Source of the DNA: Paenibacillus beijingensis
GTDB taxonomy: Bacteria; Bacillota; Bacilli; Paenibacillales; Paenibacillaceae
Direction of reading: 5' to 3'
Assembly (NCBI RefSeq): GCF_000961095.1
Contig: NZ_CP011058.1
Location: 769,501 to 833,500, forward strand
DNA length: 64,000 bases
A program made the translations under genes and the position numbers. Shown piece after piece: positions 50,297 through 58,059 of this stretch (position 1 is the stretch's first letter; each line of letters begins with the position of its first letter). The notes beneath the pieces were generated by a model. It was not told the DNA's origin and did no database searches. It was given only the letters and a program-made list of their open reading frames with translations.

Positions 50297-50716
50297 ATGA
50301 TGGACATCAAACGGCGAACGCGAAATCTTTATACTAAATACGGCACGTCATGCCCTTTTCAACTGGCCAAAATGTTTCATATTACCGTGCTGATCCTGGA
50401 TTTGCCGGGCGGCATTAAAGGCTACTGCCAGCGTGTGTTCCGCCGGAAATTCATCGTGATCAACCGGAATGCGCCGGAGGATGAGCAGCGGTTCATCTGC
50501 GCCCACGAGCTCGGCCATACGCTGCTGCACCGAGGCATGAACCATTATTTCATTACAAGGGAAACCTACTTTGCCGTCGGCAGGTACGAAAATCAGGCGA
50601 ACGAATTTGCCGTCAAGCTGTTGACGTGCGCCGAGCCGATGGAGCATGGGGAACCGCTCGAATGGTATTTGCGACGCTGCGGCATCCCGCCGGAAATGGA
50701 TAAGTTTTATTTTTAA
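50297..50716 (+). CDS. ImmA/IrrE-family metallopeptidase
   Basis: The 139-residue protein has the zinc motif HELGHTLLH (HExxH) near residues 74-82 and the QRFICAHELGH context typical of ImmA. It probably cleaves the XRE repressor encoded 25 bp upstream. No integrase or conjugation gene is nearby, so the pair seems either domesticated or a remnant of an element. Confidence 0.88.
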   Translation: MMDIKRRTRNLYTKYGTSCPFQLAKMFHITVLILDLPGGIKGYCQRVFRRKFIVINRNAPEDEQRFICAHELGHTLLHRGMNHYFITRETYFAVGRYENQANEFAVKLLTCAEPMEHGEPLEWYLRRCGIPPEMDKFYF

Positions 50717-50822
50717 CAAATATCCGCTTCAGTTGCTTCCGGCAATGATACTTTGTACAATTTCGCCATAAGATGTTGATGAAGATTCCTTAACATGAAT
50801 CCAAGAGAGCGGGTGGCCGCAG

Positions 50823-51509
50823 TTGAATACAAAGCGGATCAAATGGTTCTTTTTTGATGTCGGCGAAACGCTGGTGGATGAAAGCGAACCGATCAGAGAC
50901 ATTATCGGACAGTTCGTCGAACAGGCTTCGCTGCTCGGATGGCCGCTGCGGCACGAGGAAGCGCTGGACGCTTTTATGGAAGCGCACCGCAGCTTCAGTC
51001 CCTTTCCGATGCAGGATGTGATGAAGAAGTTCATCAAGTCGGATGCGGATATCGCGGCCGTCAGAAGCGCAATGAAATACCGCAAAGAGCTGGAGAAGCC
51101 GTTCCCGCAGGCGAAAGAGCTGCTGCGCAAGCTCGCGCAAAACTATCGCATCGGCATTATTGCCAACCAAAGCGCCGGAACAACGTCGAGACTGGAACGG
51201 TACGGCATGCTGGAGCATATCCATGCGGTGTTCTCTTCTTCCGAAGAAGGGCTTGCCAAGCCGGATCCCCGTTTTTTTGAGCTGGCCTTAAGCAAAACCG
51301 CCTGCCTCCCTGAGGAAGCCGTCATGGTTGGAGACCGCATCGATAACGACATCATTCCAGCCAAAAAGCTTGGCATGCGCGCGATTTGGGTCAGACAAGG
51401 CTTGGCCCGGCTTCAGGCCGTTCCCGGCAATCCACTGTTCGCCCCAGATTGGACGGTCGAACGGCTGGCCGATATGGAGTCGCTCGCCGACTTCAACAAA
51501 TCGGATTAA
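50823..51509 (+). CDS. HAD-superfamily hydrolase, subfamily IA
   Basis: The 228-residue phosphatase-like protein has FFFDVGETL (DxGxT; the second position is Gly instead of Asp), a cap domain, IIANQSAG, KPDPRFF and GDRIDNDI. The usual HAD acid/base Asp two residues after the nucleophile is replaced by Gly, so catalysis may be weak or different. It starts at a TTG with no strong ribosome binding site. Substrate unknown. Confidence 0.82.
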   Translation: MNTKRIKWFFFDVGETLVDESEPIRDIIGQFVEQASLLGWPLRHEEALDAFMEAHRSFSPFPMQDVMKKFIKSDADIAAVRSAMKYRKELEKPFPQAKELLRKLAQNYRIGIIANQSAGTTSRLERYGMLEHIHAVFSSSEEGLAKPDPRFFELALSKTACLPEEAVMVGDRIDNDIIPAKKLGMRAIWVRQGLARLQAVPGNPLFAPDWTVERLADMESLADFNKSD

Positions 51510-51519
51510 AGAAAAAGTA

Positions 51520-51547
51520 TTGATTTACCTATAAAACCGAGTATAAT
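51520..51547 (+). promoter_or_regulatory. SigA promoter of the 106-residue hypothetical gene
   Basis: TTGATT, 16 bases, TATAAT, with the start codon 37 bp downstream. Confidence 0.7.
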
Positions 51548-51583
51548 ACTTGGTATATACCAAAATTCGAGGAGATAAGCAAC

Positions 51584-51904
51584 ATGACAAATTCTGCGGC
51601 CATTACGCAAATATGGATCGATGATTATTTGGATCTGTTGAACTATGCGGTGCAAATCGGCGATTCCGCCTGGAAAGAAGAAATTGTACAGACGTTGAAG
51701 CAGATGAACGTGCCCGATTACAATCCGGTACAGGAATTGAAAGTCCAGCTGTGGCAGCAGTACGATGCGGTTATTCATGAAATGCTGGCCGTTTATGAAC
51801 GGCTGCGGAAGAGTACGGCGAATGAGGATCGGCAGGCGGAAGAGGCTCTGTGGAACTTGAAGCAGCGGCGGCTGTATATCGCCAGACAACTTAAACGTAT
51901 TTGA
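51584..51904 (+). CDS. Hypothetical helical protein
   Basis: The 106-residue protein is predicted largely helical and charged (IWIDDYLDLLNYAVQIGDSAWKE at the start, EEALWNLKQRRLYIARQLK at the end), with no signal peptide or known motif. A good SigA promoter and a GGAG ribosome binding site nine bases upstream indicate a real gene. Similar small cytoplasmic proteins occur in Paenibacillus but I know no function. Confidence 0.7.
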   Translation: MTNSAAITQIWIDDYLDLLNYAVQIGDSAWKEEIVQTLKQMNVPDYNPVQELKVQLWQQYDAVIHEMLAVYERLRKSTANEDRQAEEALWNLKQRRLYIARQLKRI

Positions 51905-51918
51905 AGCGGGTTTTTGGA

Positions 51919-51953
51919 CAAAAAAAATAGGCATGCAGTTGACTGCTTTGCCC
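51919..51953 (-). terminator. Intrinsic terminator of the Met-rich mini-gene
   Basis: GGCA-GCAGT / ACTGC-TGCC hairpin followed by about eight T on the minus strand, 26 bp past the stop at 51979. It supports that the repetitive frame is a real transcribed gene. Confidence 0.85.
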
Positions 51954-51978
51954 GTTGGATTAAGAGAGTCGTGAGACC

Positions 51979-52188
51979 TTAAGCCATCGGTTGTTTTTTG
52001 TCGCGCATCATTGCCATCATACCGGTCATCATTTCGTCGCATTCCTGCATTTTGGACATCATCATGTCCATATCCATGTCCATTTCGCCCGCTTCTTGCA
52101 TGGAATCCATCATCATCTGCATACATTTCATCTTGCACATCATTTCTTCCATACACATCATCATCATCATGTTCATACTCATCGTCAT
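51979..52188 (-). CDS. Met/Cys-rich mini-protein of unknown function
   Basis: The 69-residue product has 31 methionines and four cysteines, arranged in clusters such as MNMMMMMCMEEMMCKMKC and DMDMDMMM. GAGAGGTG seven bases upstream of the ATG and an intrinsic terminator downstream argue for a real gene. There is no signal peptide, so it acts in the cytoplasm or the forespore. Thioether and thiolate clusters could bind Cu(I) or Ag(I), or act as an oxidant sink; both are inference. It could also be low-complexity sequence (CAT/ATG triplets) expressed by chance. Confidence 0.65.
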   Translation of the reverse strand: MTMSMNMMMMMCMEEMMCKMKCMQMMMDSMQEAGEMDMDMDMMMSKMQECDEMMTGMMAMMRDKKQPMA

Positions 52189-52404
52189 GCTTGTACACCT
52201 CTCTTCCTTTTTTTACGTTCTCCTATATACTACTTCAATTTTTTCCATCGATCAAGCAAAAATATGTTGATTTTTGTCTGTTTGCTATGATATATTTATT
52301 TATTTAGTATTCTTATTAATCTGATTGGAATTACGTTAATCGACCAGGACGAGCCCATTTTTTTATAAGGGTAGGAACCTATTTTTTGTGTAGGCCATAG
52401 TGTA

Positions 52405-52422
52405 TATAGTCAAATGACTATA
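52405..52422. promoter_or_regulatory. Perfect palindrome upstream of the LysM gene
   Basis: TATAGTCA-AA-TGACTATA (8+2+8) ends 19 bp before the start codon and overlaps the probable -10 region. Operator or sporulation-linked regulatory site. Confidence 0.5.
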
Positions 52423-52441
52423 CTTCAACGGAGGTCTTATT

Positions 52442-52861
52442 ATGCATCGTGCGTTTACACCGTTTGGCGGACCCGGATTCCGCCGTCCATTCCGCCCGTT
52501 CCCTCATCCATTTTTTCCCGGCCGCTTCTTGTTCCCGTTTTTCTTCTTCTTTCCGTTTTTCTTTCCTTTTTTCCGGGATGAAGACGGCGGAAACGAAATC
52601 TTCACTGTCCATCAAGCGCAAGCCGGGGATACGTTAGAAAAAATATCCCATATGTACAATATGCCCTATCCGATCATTGAGGAAGCGAACCCGCACATTG
52701 GAAATCCGAAACAAATGACACTGGGCGAATCCGTCTATATCCCGCGCATTTCGCATCTGTACTGTCACAAAACGTACATGGAAAGAGAAGATTCTCCTAA
52801 CGTCATGTATCCGACCCAAACGATGCCGTTCCAAGCAGGGCCGAATCCGATGCATAAGTAG
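52442..52861 (+). CDS. LysM-domain protein with Phe/Pro-rich N-terminus
   Basis: The 139-residue protein begins with a Phe/Pro/Arg/Gly-rich tract (about 1-45) and continues with one LysM domain (FTVHQAQAGDTLEKISHMYN...ESVYIPRI, about 53-103) that binds N-acetylglucosamine in peptidoglycan. The tail is Met/Pro-rich. There is no signal peptide, which together with the composition suggests a spore-coat or cortex-associated protein, as for SafA-like LysM proteins. GGAGGT six bases upstream supports the start. Confidence 0.82.
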   Translation: MHRAFTPFGGPGFRRPFRPFPHPFFPGRFLFPFFFFFPFFFPFFRDEDGGNEIFTVHQAQAGDTLEKISHMYNMPYPIIEEANPHIGNPKQMTLGESVYIPRISHLYCHKTYMEREDSPNVMYPTQTMPFQAGPNPMHK

Positions 52862-52903
52862 ATATGGGGATTGGGATTGCATGGCCATACTGTAATTGAA
52901 AAT

Positions 52904-52952
52904 AGAGCCGTCCCGCTCGTAGAATGTTTACTACTCGGGGACGGCTCTTTTC
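52904..52952. terminator. Bidirectional terminator between the LysM and flavin oxidoreductase genes
   Basis: AGAGCCGTCCC / GGGACGGCTCT stem with inner pairs; TTTT follows on the + strand and ATTTT on the minus strand. It ends both convergent genes. Confidence 0.88.
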
Positions 52953-52965
52953 AGTTCAAGCTGGG

Positions 52966-54387
52966 TTATCCCTTTTGCGGCCATTCGCCGACAAATTCAA
53001 GCTCGTTATAAGCGAAGAAGTTTTTCAAAATTTCTTCACGGTCATCGAGGAACAGCTGATGCGCGACCGCCGAAGCGAGCTTTGGAATCGCATATTTCAT
53101 GCCGGAAATCGCCGAAGCCGAAATCCCGCAGCTGATTAGCGCAGAATAGTTGAAAGCATAAAGTCCATGCAAAAGCTTTGCTCCCTCTTCATCGCGGCCT
53201 TCGAAAGCAAAGCCGGGGCTGAGGTAAGGATGGGAATCGAGCAGCGGATTGGCCACTTCTTCCGGCGCCGTATAACGGTCGCTCCAGCGGGCAATGTGGC
53301 TTTCGACAAGCTTCAGCTCCGGACGCAACGCCGGATCGGTAAGAAGACCGGTGCTGATGATGAGGAAATCAAAGGTGAATTTACCCTGAGGCGTGGTCAC
53401 CACCGCACCGTCATCTGTCGCCTCCACATCAAGCCATGGTGCGCCCAAGTGCAGATTAAAGCCGGGCCAGGAAGCAGCCCGTCCAAACGTATCGTTCGTC
53501 GGCGGCTGATTGAACTTAAAGAAATGGGCGAATACTTTATATTTATCGGCGTCCGGCAAAGTCGGGAAATGCTCGATCATGCCGGAAACTTCCATCTGGC
53601 GGATCGGATTGATACGCGGCAGCTCCTTGCGGCGTACAAAGACGTGTGCCTCAGCCACACCTTCGTTCAAGGCGAAATTGGCATTATCAAAGGCCGACGC
53701 CCCGCCGCCCAAAACAGCAATTTTCTTGCCTTTAAGCGCTTCAAAATCAATATCTTTCGAAGTGTGAGCGTAGAGATGGTCCGGCAATTTGCCTGAGATC
53801 ATCGGCGGTACGTGCCATTCGCCGCCGCCTTGAATGCCGTTGGCCAGAATGACTTTGCGAGCCAGCAGCAGGCCCCGCGGCGCCCCGGCCCCTTCGATAT
53901 GAAGGCGGTGAATCCCATCTTCTGCAGGCTCGATCAGGTTCAGCTTCACTTCATTGATGACTGGCAAATTCAGAACCTTCCGATACCAGCGCAGGTAGTT
54001 CATCCAGTCGCCCCGCGGAATTTTATCCACCGCTTCCCAGCCTTCCGGCCCGAATTGCGCTTCCCACCATGAGCGGAAGGTCAAAGAAGGAACCCCAAGG
54101 TCGATGGAGGTCAAATGCTTGGGTGTTCGGAGCGTCACCATCCGGGCATAGGTTTCCCACGGCCCTTCCAAGCCTTCACGGTTTTCGTCGATCACGAGAA
54201 TATTGGATACCCGCTCGCGCAAAAGTCCGAAAGCCGTGCCTAAGCCGCCTTGGCCGCCGCCGATAATGACGACATCGTAGACATGCCCTTCAGGATGGCT
54301 CAGAGGACGCACCCAGTCCGCGCCCCCGAAAGCGAGATAAGAAAGTTCGGTTTTCACTCGTTCGTTTAAAGCCTCTAAGCTCATCAT
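52966..54387 (-). CDS. FAD/NAD(P)-dependent oxidoreductase (flavin monooxygenase-like)
   Basis: The 473-residue protein has FAD-binding VIIGGGQGGLG (about 40-50), a second dinucleotide fold with VLGGGASAFD near 220-229, and FLIISTGL near 340, the layout of flavin-containing monooxygenase/Baeyer-Villiger-related enzymes. The substrate is unknown. AAAGG eight bases upstream of the first ATG supports the start; a second ATG follows directly. It is monocistronic. Confidence 0.87.
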   Translation of the reverse strand: MMSLEALNERVKTELSYLAFGGADWVRPLSHPEGHVYDVVIIGGGQGGLGTAFGLLRERVSNILVIDENREGLEGPWETYARMVTLRTPKHLTSIDLGVPSLTFRSWWEAQFGPEGWEAVDKIPRGDWMNYLRWYRKVLNLPVINEVKLNLIEPAEDGIHRLHIEGAGAPRGLLLARKVILANGIQGGGEWHVPPMISGKLPDHLYAHTSKDIDFEALKGKKIAVLGGGASAFDNANFALNEGVAEAHVFVRRKELPRINPIRQMEVSGMIEHFPTLPDADKYKVFAHFFKFNQPPTNDTFGRAASWPGFNLHLGAPWLDVEATDDGAVVTTPQGKFTFDFLIISTGLLTDPALRPELKLVESHIARWSDRYTAPEEVANPLLDSHPYLSPGFAFEGRDEEGAKLLHGLYAFNYSALISCGISASAISGMKYAIPKLASAVAHQLFLDDREEILKNFFAYNELEFVGEWPQKG

Positions 54388-54649
54388 TATTCATACCTTT
54401 CAGCGGTGTTCTTGTAAGCTATCATTTCGTGATTGCGATTCAATCGGGATAAATGGATGTTTCATTTAGCTCCTTTTGGAAAAAAGCAAGCCTTATCTCC
54501 ATGGAATGTGAGAAAAGGTTACATTACGATCCATCTCATATATTATCTTTTCTACCCTGCATTTTAAAGGGCATCCATTGTTTTTTGTAATTGGCGCTAA
54601 ATTTTCGATTGCGAATTGTTAATCGTCACAAGACAAAGAAAACTTTAGG
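54388..54649. other. Promoter region of the flavin oxidoreductase gene
   Basis: AT-rich, no gene or clear repeat seen. It carries the promoter for the minus-strand oxidoreductase gene, but I cannot choose between several weak -35/-10 pairs. Confidence 0.3.
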
Positions 54650-54690
54650 CAAAAAAAAACCGGCCTGCCATCTGCTATGGCGGGCTGGTC
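54650..54690 (-). terminator. Intrinsic terminator of the NlpC/P60 gene
   Basis: CCAGCCCGCCAT / ATGGCAGGCCGG stem with two mismatches, followed by nine T on the minus strand. Confidence 0.9.
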
Positions 54691-54698
54691 CTTATCTT

Positions 54699-55196
54699 TT
54701 ACGCACGAGCATCATCTGACTCATGGATGTCTTCGATCATTGCTGCATAATGTTCTCCCGTTACAATACGCCGGGCAGTGACATAACGTTTCTTATAATA
54801 AGAGTCCGACAATTTGCTGATGCTGACACCTTTGCTGCTGGATGAATGAGCAAATTTTCCCTCACCTATGTAGATACCGGCATGAGAAATCCCGATGCCA
54901 TTTGTGTTAAAGAAAACAAGGTCTCCAGGACGCAGTTCCTCTTTCTCCACTTTCATGCCAACCTTTGCTTGTGACCTGGATGTCCGCGGAAGCTTCGTTT
55001 CGAATTGATTAAACACGTAACGGATGAATCCGGAACAATCAAATCCTTGGACCGTAGTTCCTCCCCACTTATAAGGAGTCCCTACGACTTCATTAACGGT
55101 TTCATTTAACTCTGATTCATTTGCAAAAGCATTCCCTGCACCTGCAAACAACATTGTGGCTCCCAACAACAAAACTGCGGCTCGCTTCTTCAACAT
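54699..55196 (-). CDS. Secreted NlpC/P60 peptidoglycan endopeptidase
   Basis: The 165-residue protein has a Sec signal peptide (cleavage near GNAFA), then a single NlpC/P60 domain with the catalytic Cys in FDCSGFIRY, His in ISHAGIYIG and a third polar residue in FAHSSSS. Such enzymes cut the gamma-D-glutamyl-diamino acid bond of wall peptides. There is no wall-binding domain, so it should be released or loosely bound. Its 5' leader is a c-di-AMP riboswitch, a known arrangement for wall hydrolases in Gram-positives. Confidence 0.93.
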   Translation of the reverse strand: MLKKRAAVLLLGATMLFAGAGNAFANESELNETVNEVVGTPYKWGGTTVQGFDCSGFIRYVFNQFETKLPRTSRSQAKVGMKVEKEELRPGDLVFFNTNGIGISHAGIYIGEGKFAHSSSSKGVSISKLSDSYYKKRYVTARRIVTGEHYAAMIEDIHESDDARA

Positions 55197-55206
55197 ATAC
55201 TCCCTT

Positions 55207-55315
55207 CGCTGCCTACGAGGTTAGCTAAGGGTTCGGTTGAAGGTGCCCTATAATCCTTTAATTGCAAGATTAATTCACCCAAGATGGTTCCCCCGTTTTC
55301 CATGTACGGAAATTC
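55207..55315 (-). ncRNA. c-di-AMP riboswitch (ydaO/yuaA type)
   Basis: The minus strand carries the conserved ydaO blocks in order: CGGGGGAACC, TTGGGTGAAT, ATAGGGCACC, CCGAACCC and GCTAACCTCGTAGGC, directly upstream of the NlpC/P60 gene. ydaO riboswitches turn expression off when c-di-AMP is high, coupling wall hydrolysis to osmotic state. A separate expression-platform terminator was not obvious in the 10 bases left before the gene, so control may act on translation or through the aptamer's own 3' stem. Confidence 0.92.
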
Positions 55316-55465
55316 GACAATTATGTAGTTATTATTACATTGAGTAGTACAATTCGATTTTTTCTCTGAAATCCCTCCTGCAGCGAAATTAGAATCCTTT
55401 CATCTTTCCCGCTACATTTCGTCATTCTTTTTCATTTTTCTCATCTATTCTTCATTTATGGCAGT
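55316..55465. other. Promoter region upstream of the riboswitch
   Basis: AT-rich with runs such as TTATTATTACATTG near 55328. No gene is seen. It must hold the promoter of the riboswitch-controlled gene. Confidence 0.3.
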
Positions 55466-55499
55466 CAAAAGGGGTATTGCGCTAGGCAATACCCCTTTT
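55466..55499 (-). terminator. Terminator of the second sugar ABC operon
   Basis: Perfect AAAAGGGGTATTG / CAATACCCCTTTT stem with a seven-base loop, six bases past the binding-protein stop. Confidence 0.9.
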
Positions 55500-55504
55500 C
55501 ATCC

Positions 55505-57109
55505 TTATTTTCCGTTAGCTGCGCGCCAAGCGTCTACTTGCTTCTGAGCTTCGGCAATGATTTTTTCAAGACCTGCGGCTTTCAATTTATCGATCATCTT
55601 CGGCAATTCTGCCGGGTCCAGTTGGCCCGATTGAAGGCCCGGATCGTAGGTGCTTTGAATTTTGCCGATGGCGATCAATTCATTCTTCACCGGCTCCGGA
55701 TCGAACACGAATCCGAATAGCGGAGAAGGCTGGCTTTGAACGATTTCGTTGAATTGCTCATAGTTCTTGTACTTGTCCGGATCTTCGCCTATGCGGGTGT
55801 AGTTGAGCATTTGGTTGCCGAGCTGCCACTGGTTGTCGTGATAGAACCCGACATTGTCCTTCGTTTTGCCGTCCGGCAAAGCGATTTGCCCGTTATTCAG
55901 GACGTAATGCTTACCTTCTACGCCGTAGTTGAACAAGGTCAGTAAATTTTTATCCTTGTATAACAAATTCAAGAGCATCATCGCACGAGCCGGATCTTTA
56001 GAAGTTTGGGAAATGGCTTGCATCGTCGCGGACAGCTTGGTCGTATGCAGCCTGTCAATGTTCATCGGAATCTGAATGAGCTCAATGCCGATTTGCGTGC
56101 TCTTGTTCGGCATAGGCGCCGGCTTTCCGATTTCCATATCCTTCACGATTTCCAGATCGGATCCGATGGACGCAAACGCCGTTTTGGCTTGGAACTTTTT
56201 CCAAATATCCACTCCAGGGGTCGTTGCATCCTTGTTGAGATAACCCGCTTTATACCATTCACGCGTCAAATTCGCCAATTCCATATAGCGGGAAGTTTCA
56301 TACATATTGACGACTTTAAATTTATTGTCCGCATTTGGATCCCGCTGATCCAGCCCGGCAGGGCCAATGATGCTCTCCATGCTGCCCGATCCAAAATAAG
56401 CGCCTAGCGGGAAGGCCGGTCCAACGGCAGGTGTTATGTTCGGCTCGTTATCCTTAATCGTCTTCAGCAGCGGTTCAAGGTCTTTGAATTCCCCTGATTT
56501 AAGGGGGCTCAGGTCCATATTATATTTGTCGACCAGATCTTTTCTGAGCACGATTCCTTGGGGATTGCCCAGCTCCTGGTGAACATGGAGGCCGTACAGC
56601 TTACCCCCGCGGCGAGCTCCTTCCAGCAGGTCACCTTCAACCGCTTTAATATCGGCTCCATATTTCGCAAGCAGATCATCGAGCGGAAGCAGGGCGCCTT
56701 TAACCACTTGCGATTCAAACCCCATCCAATTGGCCGTCCACAGCAGATCGAATTTTCCCCCTGAGGACATCATGAGGTTCGTCTTGTCGCTGTAAGCGCT
56801 CCAATCGATCGGATTAAGCTTAACCTTCATATTTAGCTCCGGATAGGTTTTGTTCAAATAATCGTTCATGGCGCTTTGGACGGTTGACAGATCATTCTGT
56901 TTGCCGTCCGGATAGACCATGACGACTTCGTACGGATCCAATTTTTCGGCACCTTGGTCTGAACTTTGCGAAGCCTGCGAAGATTGAGGCTCCTGTGCCG
57001 GCTCCGTATTCTGGTTGCCTGCGCTATTGCCTGTACAGCCCGCCGCGGCAAGAGAAAGCGATAGAAGAAGCGACGTAAGAATGATCGACCTTTTATTATA
57101 ACGTTTCAT
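55505..57109 (-). CDS. Large extracellular sugar-binding lipoprotein (LipO/LplA type)
   Basis: The 534-residue protein has a lipoprotein signal (Cys in LAAAGCTGN), a Gln/Ser-rich linker and the large family 1-type fold used by LplA/YtcQ-like importers of pectin or hemicellulose oligosaccharides. GGGGGG eight bases upstream supports the ATG. It is last in an operon after two permeases, with no ATPase gene, as is usual where a shared MsmX ATPase serves. Confidence 0.9.
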   Translation of the reverse strand: MKRYNKRSIILTSLLLSLSLAAAGCTGNSAGNQNTEPAQEPQSSQASQSSDQGAEKLDPYEVVMVYPDGKQNDLSTVQSAMNDYLNKTYPELNMKVKLNPIDWSAYSDKTNLMMSSGGKFDLLWTANWMGFESQVVKGALLPLDDLLAKYGADIKAVEGDLLEGARRGGKLYGLHVHQELGNPQGIVLRKDLVDKYNMDLSPLKSGEFKDLEPLLKTIKDNEPNITPAVGPAFPLGAYFGSGSMESIIGPAGLDQRDPNADNKFKVVNMYETSRYMELANLTREWYKAGYLNKDATTPGVDIWKKFQAKTAFASIGSDLEIVKDMEIGKPAPMPNKSTQIGIELIQIPMNIDRLHTTKLSATMQAISQTSKDPARAMMLLNLLYKDKNLLTLFNYGVEGKHYVLNNGQIALPDGKTKDNVGFYHDNQWQLGNQMLNYTRIGEDPDKYKNYEQFNEIVQSQPSPLFGFVFDPEPVKNELIAIGKIQSTYDPGLQSGQLDPAELPKMIDKLKAAGLEKIIAEAQKQVDAWRAANGK

Positions 57110-57160
57110 TTCCGTAACCCCCCATAGGATGTTTTTATACTAAATCGGCCGGAACCGAAC

Positions 57161-58048
57161 TTAGCCTTTGACTGAACCGATCGTCAAGCCTTTAACAAAA
57201 TATTTTTGCAGGAAAGGAAATACAAGCGCGACCGGCAATACCGCAATAACCGCCATTGCCATTCGAAGCTCCTCCAGCGGCTGAACCTGCATAGACGACG
57301 CGTCAATATGCGCTTTATCCGCAATGGACTGAAGATATTGAGCATTCATTAAAGTGTTGTATAAGAAATATTGCAAATTGTAGAGCTTATCGTTACTGAT
57401 AAAGACCAGGCTCGTAAACCAATCGTTCCAATAGCCCACAATTGTGAAAAGACCAACCGTTGCCAGAACCGGCAACGATAGCGGAAGAATAATGCTGAAA
57501 TACGTACGGTATTCACTCGCTCCGTCGATTTGCGCCGAATCAATCAGGGACGGAGGGATGCTGGTCGTAAAGAACGTGCGGATAATGAATACGTTAAACC
57601 CGCCCAGCAGTCCGGGAATAATCAAGGCGAGCAGGGAGTCCTGCAAATGGAGGAACTTCGTATAGACCAAGTACCAAGGAAGCAATCCGCCGCCGAACAA
57701 CATCGTAATCAGCACATAGAAACTTAAAAATCCGCGGTACGGAAAGTCCTTTCTGGAGAGCGAGAAGGCCATGGCCGATGTCACGAACAGGCTGACGATT
57801 GTTCCGACAGCGGTTACAAAAATGGAAACGCCGAACGCTCTCAAGATCGGCTCCGCATCATGGAGCAGATAGCGGTAGGCAACAAAGTCGAATTCTCGCG
57901 GCCAAAAGCTGTATCCGTATTTGGTCAACGCATCCTGACTGGTCAATGAAACCATCAAGATCAGCCAGAACGGAATTAAACAGGCCAGGCAGGCAAGGAT
58001 AAAAAACAGATTAATCACCAGGTCCGTCCGATTATGTTTTTTTGGCAC
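57161..58048 (-). CDS. Carbohydrate ABC permease, LplC/YtcP type
   Basis: The 295-residue permease has about six membrane helices and the EAA-type segment IDGASEYRTYFSIILPLS. It starts at a GTG with GGAGGGA five bases upstream and ends in VKGLTIGSVKG, typical of the family. It forms the pore with the permease encoded 11 bp upstream. Confidence 0.92.
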   Translation of the reverse strand: MPKKHNRTDLVINLFFILACLACLIPFWLILMVSLTSQDALTKYGYSFWPREFDFVAYRYLLHDAEPILRAFGVSIFVTAVGTIVSLFVTSAMAFSLSRKDFPYRGFLSFYVLITMLFGGGLLPWYLVYTKFLHLQDSLLALIIPGLLGGFNVFIIRTFFTTSIPPSLIDSAQIDGASEYRTYFSIILPLSLPVLATVGLFTIVGYWNDWFTSLVFISNDKLYNLQYFLYNTLMNAQYLQSIADKAHIDASSMQVQPLEELRMAMAVIAVLPVALVFPFLQKYFVKGLTIGSVKG

Positions 58049-58059
58049 GGGTCTCCCTC

